In this document: one piece after another, positions 1-6,680 of the stretch
How the letters are laid out: every line of letters begins with the position of its first letter
How positions within the stretch are numbered: the stretch's first letter is position 1
From: Chloroflexota bacterium
Lineage (GTDB): Bacteria > Chloroflexota > Dormibacteria > Dormibacterales > Dormibacteraceae
NCBI GenBank assembly: GCA_005880525.1
Contig: VBFW01000156.1
Coordinates: 1 to 6,680 of the forward strand
DNA length: 6,680 bases
Direction: 5' to 3'
Notes under the pieces: model-generated
Seen by the model: only the letters and a program-made list of their open reading frames with translations
Database searches by the model: none
Told to the model about the DNA's origin: nothing
Made by a program: the position numbers and the translations under genes

Positions 1-1
1 C

Positions 2-883
2 GTGTCGATCGTGTTTCATCCCTCGGCCAACGCCCCGGCTCCGGCGGCGGCCAGCTACGACCACTTCGACTTCTCGATGGTCTGGCTCGCGCTGCACAGG
101 GAGCCCGCGCTCCCGATCCATGGCAAAGCCGCGTACCTCGTCGACGTCGATTCACGCGTCGTTCTCTGGGCGAAGGATGCTGACACGCCGCGCGCGCCGG
201 CCAGCCTCACCAAGCTGATGACCGCGATGGTCGCCGCGGACGACGCGGGTTCGCTGGACAAGGTCGTCGTCGTGGACCCAGCGGCGACCTCGATCGAGCC
301 GAGCCTGATGGGCCTCACCACTGGCGAGCGAGTGACCGTGCGCGATCTCGTCTACGGACTTTTTCTCGACTCCGGCAACGACGCCGCCGAAGCGCTGGCG
401 CGCGGCATCGTCCCGCGGGAGCGGTTCATCCGCCAGATGAACCAGAAGGCCAAGAGCATCGGCCTCACCAACACGCAATTCGTCAATCCCAGCGGCCTGG
501 ACGCGCCCGGCCACGGGATGTCGGCGCACGACATCGCGCATACGGCGGCTTATCTCGACCGCTACTACCCGCAGCTGGCGGCGATCGCGGCAACCAAGGA
601 CATCTCCATCGCGGCCACCGACACCCACAAGGCGTTTCCGATGCAGAACCTGAACCGCATGCTGTGGACGTATCCCGGCGCGACGGGCCTGAAGACCGGT
701 CTCACCGACAACGCCGGCGGTTGCTGGCTCGCAACCGCGACTCGCAACGGACGCCACCTGATCGCCGTCGTCCTCAACGCCACCGGATTCTCCGCCGACG
801 ACGCGCGCATCCTTCTCGACTACGGCTTCAGCATCCGGCCGACGCTAGACTTCCCGATCGGATGGTTCAGCTCACCGGACTGA
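2..883 (+). CDS. D-alanyl-D-alanine carboxypeptidase (PBP5/DacA-like, peptidase S11), probably 5'-partial
   Basis: Penicillin-binding serine peptidase that trims the terminal D-Ala from peptidoglycan stem peptides outside the membrane. All three S11 active-site motifs are visible, numbered from the GTG at position 2: S-L-T-K at residues 68-71 (nucleophile Ser68, Lys71), S-G-N at 124-126 and K-T-G at 231-233. The family hallmarks around 'NPSGLDAPGH' (162-171) and the 'LLDYGF' end of the catalytic domain are present. The protein stops soon after that domain, so the C-terminal PBP5_C beta domain and the amphipathic anchor of E. coli PBP5 are absent. The frame is open to the window edge, and the first 25 residues are not a signal peptide. 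An exported enzyme needs one, so the true start and leader probably lie upstream and the GTG at 2 is only provisional. The 3' end overlaps the enolase start by 22 nt. The family is certain; the exact paralogue is not. Confidence 0.93.
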   Translation: MSIVFHPSANAPAPAAASYDHFDFSMVWLALHREPALPIHGKAAYLVDVDSRVVLWAKDADTPRAPASLTKLMTAMVAADDAGSLDKVVVVDPAATSIEPSLMGLTTGERVTVRDLVYGLFLDSGNDAAEALARGIVPRERFIRQMNQKAKSIGLTNTQFVNPSGLDAPGHGMSAHDIAHTAAYLDRYYPQLAAIAATKDISIAATDTHKAFPMQNLNRMLWTYPGATGLKTGLTDNAGGCWLATATRNGRHLIAVVLNATGFSADDARILLDYGFSIRPTLDFPIGWFSSPD

Positions 884-2129
884 GCGCCCTCGAGGTACTC
901 GACTCGCGTGGCAACCCCACCATCTCGGTCACCGCATTCACCGAATCGGGCAGCGGCACGGCCATTGTTCCGTCAGGAGCGTCGACCGGCAAGCACGAGG
1001 CGCTGGAGCTGCGGGACGGCGATCCGGCGCGGTACGGCGGCAAGGGCGTGCAGAAGGCGGTCTACAACGTCCTCAACGAGATCGCCCCGAAGATCATGGG
1101 CTCCGATATCTCCGACCAGGCCGCGCTCGACGCGGCCCTGATCGAGCTCGATGGCACCCCCGACAAGTCGCGCCTCGGCGCCAACGCGATCCTCGGCGTC
1201 TCGCTCGCCGCGGCGCATGCGGCCGCCGACGCGATGGAGATTCCGCTGTACCGCTACCTGGGCGGCGCACAGGCGCACCTGCTGCCGCTGCCGCTCGCGA
1301 ACATCCTCAACGGCGGCGTCCACGCGGACACGTCGGTCGACCTGCAGGAGTTCATGGTGTGCCCGGTCGGCGCAGCCTCGTACAGCGAGGCGCTGCGCGC
1401 GACGGCCGAGGTGTACCACGCGCTGAAAGCGGTGCTCAAGAAAAGGAAGCTGGCCACGGGCGTGGGCGACGAGGGCGGCTTCGCGCCGAGTCTCCCGTCC
1501 AACGAGGACGCGCTGAAGCTCATCGTCGAGGCGATCCGCGCGGCCGGCTACAGGGAGGGCGACGACATCGCGCTCGCTATCGATGCCGCGGCCAGCGAGT
1601 TCTTCCACGAGAACACTTATCGCCTGGCGGGGGAGGGAAGGACGCTGACGGCTGCGCAGCTGGTCGACCTCTACGAGTCGTGGGTCGGGCGCTATCCCAT
1701 CGTCAGCATCGAGGACGGCATGGCGGAGGACGATTGGGACGGCTGGAAGCTGCTCACGGACCGCCTGGGCGGGCGTGTCCAGCTGGTGGGCGATGACCTT
1801 TTCGTCACCAACGTGGCGCGACTGGAAGACGGCATCAACCGGGGCGTGGCCAACTCGATCCTCATCAAGGTCAACCAGATCGGCACGCTGACTGAAACGC
1901 TGCACGCCATCGACACCGCGAAGACCGCCGGCTACTCATCGGTCATCTCGCACCGGTCCGGCGAGACGGAGGACACGACGATCGCCGACCTCGTCGTCGC
2001 GACTGGCACGGGCATGATCAAGACCGGCGCGCCGGCGCGCGCCGAGCGGGTCGCGAAGTACAACCGGCTGCTCGCCATCGAAGCCGAGCTCGGGGCCGGC
2101 GCCTACTACGCGCAGGCGTCGAGCCTGGC

Positions 2130-2133
<4 letters not shown>
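862..2133 (+). CDS. eno: Enolase (phosphopyruvate hydratase)
   Basis: Interconverts 2-phosphoglycerate and phosphoenolpyruvate in glycolysis and gluconeogenesis; cytoplasmic and Mg-dependent. The product has 423 aa, normal for bacterial enolases (about 420-432). Visible landmarks are EVLDSRGNP (residues 11-19), the mobile loop SGASTG (38-43), HAD-x3-D-x-QEFM with Glu163 (154-165), GDEGGFAP with catalytic Glu204 (202-209), Mg ligands Asp241, Glu284 and Asp311, catalytic Lys336 in ILIKVNQIG, SHRSGETED (363-371) and Lys387 in the last lobe. The ATG at 862 is chosen because it leaves 10 residues before EVLDSRGNP, as in known enolases. The open frame continues upstream to 664, but that stretch is an Arg-rich out-of-frame shadow of the carboxypeptidase. 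No Shine-Dalgarno is visible, so translation is probably coupled to the upstream gene, which it overlaps by 22 nt. Its stop overlaps the next start as GTGA. Confidence 0.98.
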
Positions 2134-3302
<1,169 letters not shown>

Positions 3303-3303
3303 G

Positions 3304-3546
3304 TTGTCCGCCTACACCCTGCTGCAGCTTGTCGAGGTCGTCGTCTTCAGCGCCGTGCTCCTGTACGGGGTGTTGTCGCGCCGTCCCTCAATCGCCGTGC
3401 TCGGAGGGGGTTTTCTGATCGGCAAGGCGGTGCTGAACATCCTCGCGCCGGAGGGCGGATCCGTCTACCGGCGATCCCTGATCGGTTATGGGCTCGGCGG
3501 CCTCTACACGCTCCTGGGCATCGCCGCAGTCCATTTCCTGACCTAG
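3304..3546 (+). CDS. Small three-helix membrane protein of unknown function
   Basis: An 80-residue hydrophobic protein whose family I do not recognise. Three likely transmembrane segments can be read at about residues 5-24, 29-47 and 59-79. The first two are joined by a short basic loop (SRR), and the second and third by a loop with PEGG then YRR. Gly-rich stretches (GGG, GLGGL) suggest close helix packing. It is probably an inner-membrane protein; no catalytic motif is visible. The start is a TTG one base after the TAG of the upstream gene, with no in-frame ATG or GTG just upstream and no good Shine-Dalgarno, so expression by reinitiation is likely. The gene-like spacing, the clean membrane pattern over the whole length and the operon position support it as real. 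The TTG start is the least certain part. Confidence 0.72.
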   Translation: MSAYTLLQLVEVVVFSAVLLYGVLSRRPSIAVLGGGFLIGKAVLNILAPEGGSVYRRSLIGYGLGGLYTLLGIAAVHFLT

Positions 3547-3575
3547 CGGAAGCTCGGCCGGCGCGGCCCGGTTCC

Positions 3576-3581
3576 TATCCT
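3576..3581 (+). promoter_or_regulatory. Possible -10 element (TATCCT) before the cysteine synthase
   Basis: The only AT-richer patch in the 39-bp gap between the small membrane protein and the cysteine synthase contains TATCCT, which fits TANNNT. Its end lies 4 bases before the GTG at 3586 and 10 before the ATG at 3592, so any transcript would have almost no leader. No convincing -35 box is seen at the usual distance. This is suggestive only. Confidence 0.25.
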
Positions 3582-3585
3582 TGTC

Positions 3586-4361
3586 GTGAGCATGCAGCGA
3601 ACGGTGGCCTCCGGAATCACCAGGCAGATCGGCAACACGCCGCTCTTGCGCGTGCGCCTGTTCGAGCGCGAGTTTCCAAACCTCGAGGTCTATGCGAAGG
3701 CGGAGTGGTTCAACCCTGGCGGCTCGGTCAAGGACCGTCCGGCACTTTCGATGATCGAGGACGGCGAACGCCGCGGCGCCCTCATCCGAGGCAAGACGAT
3801 CATCGACGCGAGGAAGGATCGGACGGGGCCATCCGCCTCGTTCGGGACCTGGTGGCCACGGATCCCGACTCTTACTTCTATCCCGACCAGTATTCGAACC
3901 CGGCCAACCCGCTCGCCCACTACGAGGGCACGGCGGTCGAGATCCTCGAGCAGACGCCAGGTTCCATCACGCATTTCGTCGCCGGGCTTGGCACGACCGG
4001 CACGTTCGTCGGCACCGCCCGGCGCCTGAAGGAGCACGACCCCTCGATACACACCATCGCCATCGAGCCCGACGATTCGTTCCACGGTCTCGAAGGCCTC
4101 AAGCACCTGCCGACCGCCATCGTGCCGCGGATCTGGAACGCAAGCTTCGCCGACGAGGTCTGGTTCTGCCCGACCGAGCCGGCCTACGACCTGGCCCGCG
4201 CCGTGGCGCGCTCCGAGGGCCTGCTGGTGGGGCACTCGAGCGGCGCCGCGCTCTGGGCGATCCGGCGCCTGGCCGAGACGGTCAAGGAAGGCGTCGTGGT
4301 CACCGTCTTCCCCGACTCGGGCGACCGCTACCTGTCGACCGGCCTGTACGGCAGACGATGA
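3586..4361 (+). pseudogene. cysM: Cysteine synthase (CysM/CysK-type), broken by an internal out-of-frame deletion
   Basis: Fold-type II PLP enzyme that makes cysteine from an activated serine and a sulfur donor. The left part (frame of 3586, residues 1-75) has IGNTPL at 15-20 and the PLP lysine Lys49 in NPGGSVKDR, and runs to KTIIDA (to 3810). Relatives continue with the S-G-N-T-G loop; here the sequence jumps to the segment EEGSDGAIRLV in another frame from 3810. That right part (3810-4361, 183 codons) has the phosphate-binding loop GTTGT (from 3990), GHSSGAA, and the family ending GDRYLSTG. Compared with remembered E. coli CysM, about 48 residues (about 145 nt, 3n+1) are missing, including the whole substrate loop. 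Read straight through, the left frame ends at 4029 as a 147-aa product whose last 72 residues are nonsense. No other stop interrupts either part. The start may be GTG 3586 or ATG 3592. The right-frame stop overlaps the next gene as ATGA. It is either a recent deletion or an assembly error. Confidence 0.88.
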
Positions 4362-4768
4362 AGATCGGCCACGCGGCGATCGACGCAGTCAAGGCGCATG
4401 GGGCCGAGGGATACCCGCACGAGATCTGCGGCATCCTGCTCGGCCCACGAGGCGGACGCACCGCCACCGAAGCCCGGCGCGCGCGCAACATCGTCGTGGA
4501 GCGAGCCCGTGACCGCTACGAGATCGATCCGCGCGACCACATCCGGATCCAGAAGGAAGCCGACGCCAACGGCCTCGACATCCTCGGCTACTACCACAGC
4601 CACCCGGACCACCCTGCGCAGGCCTCGCGCTTCGACACCGAGCGCGCCTGGGCCGGCTATGTGTACGTGATCGTCTCCGTCGCCAACGGAGAGCCGGTCG
4701 ACGCCAATGCTTTCGTGGCCGACAGCGACGGCGGGCCGTTCCGCCCCGAGCCTTTGGAGACGGTCTGA
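4358..4768 (+). CDS. JAMM/MPN metalloprotease, Mec-like (M67 family)
   Basis: A 136-aa single-domain zinc peptidase of the Mov34/MPN/PAD-1 class. The complete JAMM signature is visible: Glu22 in PHEICGILLG, then H80-S-H82-P, seven residues to Ser90, and Asp93 (E...HxHx7SxxD), so it should be catalytically competent. The mycobacterial relative Mec (Rv1334) frees cysteine from the C-terminus of the carrier protein CysO after CysM has attached it. Finding this gene fused by a four-base ATGA overlap to a CysM-type gene strongly suggests the same job here, although no CysO/ThiS-like carrier is encoded in the window. A general cleaving role on other ubiquitin-like tails is the alternative. There is no signal peptide, so it should be cytoplasmic. 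The ATG at 4358 is chosen for the overlap and because it directly precedes the domain. No Shine-Dalgarno is seen. Confidence 0.93.
   Translation: MKIGHAAIDAVKAHGAEGYPHEICGILLGPRGGRTATEARRARNIVVERARDRYEIDPRDHIRIQKEADANGLDILGYYHSHPDHPAQASRFDTERAWAGYVYVIVSVANGEPVDANAFVADSDGGPFRPEPLETV
4756..4767 (+). promoter_or_regulatory. Shine-Dalgarno GGAG followed by a CTG start for the MFS gene
   Basis: GGAG at 4756-4759 (GGAGA to 4760) sits five bases before CTG at 4765-4767. The CTG overlaps the TGA of the Mec-like gene as CTGA, the same four-base geometry as the GTGA and ATGA junctions in this window. It is the clearest Shine-Dalgarno here. The MFS frame has no ATG, GTG or TTG upstream of 4867 for more than 100 bases, while the conserved first helix clearly begins before 4867. 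Confidence 0.6.
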
Positions 4769-5813
4769 GCTCCACCGGCACGGGCCGGTCCCTCCGAGCC
4801 AGGTGGCTGAACCGGAACGTCGTCGGCATCGGCATCGCCGATCTCGCCGCGGACGCGAACTACGAGATGGTCTTCGCCGTCCTGCCGCTGTTCATCACCG
4901 CGGGGCTCGGCGCGCCGGCGGTGGCGGTGGGCCTGGTCGAGGGCATCGCGGACGGCTCGTCCGCCGTGGTCAAGCTCTGGAGCGGCTGGTACAGCGACCG
5001 AATCTCCTGGCGCAAGCGCCTCGCGGTCGGCGGGTACGGCACCACGGTCGTCGGCCTGGGCCTGCTCGTGGCGATCACGAGCTGGCCGCAGGTGATCGTG
5101 GCGAGGGCGCTGGCGTGGATGGGGCGAGGACTGCGCCAGCCGATCCGCTCCGCGATGCTCGCGGGCTCGGTCGGCAGCGCCGACCTGGGCAAGGCCTTCG
5201 GCTTCCACGAGGCTCTCGACACCGCGGGCGCGCTGCTCGGTCCGGCGGTCGCCCTGCTGCTGCTCGCGACCGGCGGCACGTTCCGCACCGTGTTCTGGGT
5301 GGCAACTTCGCCACCGCCTTCTTCACGCTCCGGGCGGCTCAGATGGTGCAGCCGGAGGTGAGCCACACGGTTGCCCTCTCGGTCGCGGTCGGCTTCTACC
5401 TCGCGCACAACTTCGTCGGCGCTGTGGTTTCGTTTCCCGCCGGCTGGCTCTCCGACCGGGTGGGGAAGGCGCTCGTGCTGTCCGCCGCCTACGCGACCTT
5501 CGCCGCCGCGTGCGTGGTCGGCCTGGCCGGGCACGGCTTCTTCGCGCTCGGGCTGATGGCGCTCCTGGTCGGCGCGCAGAACCCGGTGGTCAGCGCCGTC
5601 GAGAGCTCGCTCACGAGCTCGCTCGTGGAGGAGCGCCGCCTCGGCACCGCCTTCGGCATCCTCAACGCCATCAACGGCGTCGGCGACCTGGGCTCGAGCA
5701 TCGTCGCGGGCGTGCTGTGGACCTTCGTCAGCCCGGTGGCGGCGCTGGCGGTTGGAGCGGTGCTCTGCGCCGCGGCGGCGCTGGTGCTGAGGATGCGACC
5801 GCCCACAGCGTGA
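4765..5813 (+). pseudogene. MFS transporter, broken by an internal out-of-frame deletion
   Basis: Twelve-helix major facilitator superfamily permease of the inner membrane; substrate unknown. Numbered from CTG 4765, the left half holds helix 1 (about 18-44, with acidic Asp30 and Glu34), loop motif A as SGWYSDR (73-79), a GRGLRQPIR stretch (120-128) like the GKGIRxxPRD segment of one MFS subfamily, and helix 5 (LDTAGALLGP, 151-160). It then reaches FRTVFWVA (173-180, to 5304), the start of helix 6. The frame then changes: in the third frame the sequence resumes at GNFATAFFTLRA (helix 7) and continues through a second motif A (GWLSDRVGK, near 5440-5470) to the stop at 5811-5813. The rest of helix 6 and the central loop, roughly 45-50 residues, are missing; about 350 residues remain of an expected 400. 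Read straight through, the left frame stops at 5361. Both halves are otherwise free of stops. It follows the Mec-like gene with a CTGA overlap. Confidence 0.85.
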
Positions 5814-5822
5814 CCGTTGAGC

Positions 5823-5851
5823 CTCGAGTGCCGGCGCTCGGAGCCAATTTT
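5823..5851 (+). terminator. Weak terminator-like hairpin after the MFS gene
   Basis: The arm 5823-5830 pairs with 5835-5843 (8 bp including one T-G pair, with G5840 bulged) around a CCGG loop. The sequence then runs CCAATTTT, so four T's follow at 5848-5851. The stem is short and the T tract is separated from it, so this is a modest candidate. Its position, 10 bases after the last stop before a gene with its own likely promoter, is right for a terminator. Confidence 0.35.
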
Positions 5852-5901
5852 CGGCGGCAATGCGTCCGGGAGCCGGCTCTCGGCGATGGGATGACGCGCA
5901 T

Positions 5902-5912
5902 TACCGTCTAAT
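5902..5912 (+). promoter_or_regulatory. Possible der promoter -10 region, near-leaderless start
   Basis: Two overlapping candidates precede the der ATG at 5920: TACCGT (5902-5907, fits TANNNT) and TCTAAT (5907-5912, one mismatch to TATAAT). With the second, a start point seven bases downstream falls exactly on the A of the ATG, giving a leaderless message. That would fit the absence of a Shine-Dalgarno before der. No clear -35 box is seen, and the mismatch in TCTAAT is at the important second position. Confidence 0.35.
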
Positions 5913-5919
5913 TGAGCCC

Positions 5920-6680
5920 ATGTCCCGCCCCATCGTCGCCATCGTGGGCCGCCCCAACGTCGGCAAGTCCACGCTGTTCAACCGCCTGCTCGGCTGGCGC
6001 AAGGCGATCGTCGACGCCGAGTCCGGGCTGACCCGCGATCGCCTTTACGGCGTGGCTGAGTGGAGCGGGCGCGAGTTCACGGTCGTCGACACCGCCGGGC
6101 TCGACCTCGACGGCGCCAAGGACGAGTCGAGGGCGGCGATCGAGGCCCAGACCCAGATCGCGATCGAGCAGGCCGACGTCATCCTGCTGATGCTCGACGT
6201 GCGGCAGGGGCTGGCGCCGGTCGATCGCGACATCGCGCGCATGCTCCGGCGCTCGAACCGGCGCGTGATCGTGGCCGCCAACAAGGCGGACTCGCCGAGC
6301 GAGCGCCATTTCGCCCACGAGCTGCTGGAGCTGGGGTTCGACGAGCCGAGCCTGCTCTCCGCGCAGCACGGCCTCGGCGTCGGGGAGCTGCTCGACCGGC
6401 TGGTCGAGAGCCTGCCGCCGCCTGGGGACGAGGCTCCGGCTGAGGGCACCGCGGACCGGCTGGCCATCATGGGCCGGCCCAACGTCGGCAAGTCCTCGCT
6501 GCTGAACGCCCTGCTCGGCGACGAGCGGGCGCTGGTGAGCGCGACGCCCGGCACCACGCGCGACCCGGTCGACACCGAGCTGCTCTTCGACGGCGTGCCG
6601 GTGGTGCTGGTGGACACCGCCGGCATCCGTCGCAAGTCGTCCAGCCGGGACCGGCTGGAGCGCTACAGCCTGCTCCGGGG
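5920..6680 (+). CDS. der: Ribosome-assembly GTPase Der (EngA), 3'-partial
   Basis: Essential double-GTPase that acts in maturation of the 50S ribosomal subunit in the cytoplasm. 253 codons are present of roughly 440, cut by the right edge. The first G domain has GRPNVGKST (10-18), the G2 Thr in LTRDR (37-41), DTAG (57-60), NKAD (121-124) and a G5-like SAQHGLG (147-153). An acidic linker (about 167-178) leads to the second G domain with GRPNVGKSS (185-193), PGTTRD (210-215) and DTAGIRRKS (232-240). Two tandem G domains with the IRRK sequence after the second DTAG are diagnostic for Der. The second half of G domain 2 and the KH-like domain lie outside. The ATG at 5920 places the P-loop at the usual distance. 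No Shine-Dalgarno is seen. A 106-bp gap separates der from the MFS gene, so it is probably transcribed separately. Confidence 0.97.
   Translation, partial: MSRPIVAIVGRPNVGKSTLFNRLLGWRKAIVDAESGLTRDRLYGVAEWSGREFTVVDTAGLDLDGAKDESRAAIEAQTQIAIEQADVILLMLDVRQGLAPVDRDIARMLRRSNRRVIVAANKADSPSERHFAHELLELGFDEPSLLSAQHGLGVGELLDRLVESLPPPGDEAPAEGTADRLAIMGRPNVGKSSLLNALLGDERALVSATPGTTRDPVDTELLFDGVPVVLVDTAGIRRKSSSRDRLERYSLLR

Larger units (their letters stand above)
5814..5919 (+). other. Intergenic region between the MFS gene and der
   Basis: This is the largest gap in the window (106 bp) and is locally less GC-rich than its surroundings. It holds a bulged hairpin followed by four T's, a 10-bp palindrome (5870-5879) and an AT-richer patch just before the der ATG. 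It therefore plausibly separates two transcription units. No ORF or RNA gene is seen in it. Confidence 0.6.

Noticed and set aside
664..861. N-terminal extension of the enolase frame
   Set aside because: The extra 66 codons are an Arg-rich shadow of the carboxypeptidase; conserved enolase sequence starts at 862.
973..1905. Long minus-strand ORF (310 codons) opposite enolase
   Set aside because: Arg/Val/Asp-rich low-complexity translation typical of the antisense of a GC-rich gene; no motif, and the + strand encodes a clear enolase.
3304..3546. Small protein as the missing sulfur carrier CysO
   Set aside because: It is hydrophobic throughout, ends in HFLT and lacks the C-terminal Gly-Gly and the beta-grasp pattern of ThiS-like carriers.
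3800..3830. Programmed frameshifting or translational bypassing as explanation of the broken cysteine synthase
   Set aside because: A frameshift or bypass cannot supply the missing 48 or so residues, which are not encoded in any frame nearby; no slippery run is present.
4867..4869. ATG as start of the MFS gene
   Set aside because: It would cut helix 1 in half; conserved-looking sequence (N-R-N-V-V-G-I-G) lies in frame upstream and there is a Shine-Dalgarno with a CTG at 4765.
5870..5879. Perfect 10-bp palindrome GAGCCGGCTC before der, as an operator
   Set aside because: Short GC palindromes are expected by chance at this base composition, and there is no second copy or known matching regulator.

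Overview
The window is a high-GC bacterial segment (roughly 70 % G+C by eye). Every real gene lies on the + strand and they are packed almost end to end. Codon use is uniformly GC-rich. The enolase (HAD-T-x-VD-x-QEFM type active-site loop) and the use of non-ATG starts with few Shine-Dalgarno sites would fit a soil or environmental actinobacterial or Chloroflexota/Dormibacterota-like organism. That placement is a guess, since no rRNA or species marker is present. I see no mobile element, CRISPR array, tRNA or rRNA.

Layout, left to right: a D-Ala-D-Ala carboxypeptidase whose N-terminus is probably cut by the window edge; enolase, starting inside the carboxypeptidase tail; a cystathionine gamma-synthase/lyase family PLP enzyme, joined to enolase by a GTGA overlap; a small three-helix membrane protein starting 1 nt after it; a CysM/CysK-type cysteine synthase that is broken by an internal out-of-frame deletion; a JAMM/Mec-type metalloprotease, joined by an ATGA overlap; an MFS transporter that probably uses a CTG start inside a CTGA overlap and is also broken by an internal out-of-frame deletion; a 106-bp gap with a weak terminator-like hairpin and a possible promoter; and the first 253 codons of the ribosome-assembly GTPase Der, running off the right edge.

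The functional theme of the middle part is sulfur amino acid metabolism. A transsulfuration-family enzyme lies just upstream of a cysteine synthase paired with a Mec-like JAMM peptidase. In mycobacteria the equivalent pair works with the sulfur-carrier protein CysO, which is not encoded here.

The most notable observation is the pair of lesions about 1.5 kb apart. In both the cysteine synthase and the MFS gene, about 45-50 expected codons are missing, the reading phase changes in the same direction (missing length = 3n+1), and the flanking coding sequence is otherwise undamaged. This may be two recent deletions, but a recurrent assembly artefact is at least as likely and should be excluded first. 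I did not find convincing evidence of a wholly new biological system. The best biological leads are the CTG-start call, the cysM-mec pairing and the unknown small membrane protein.
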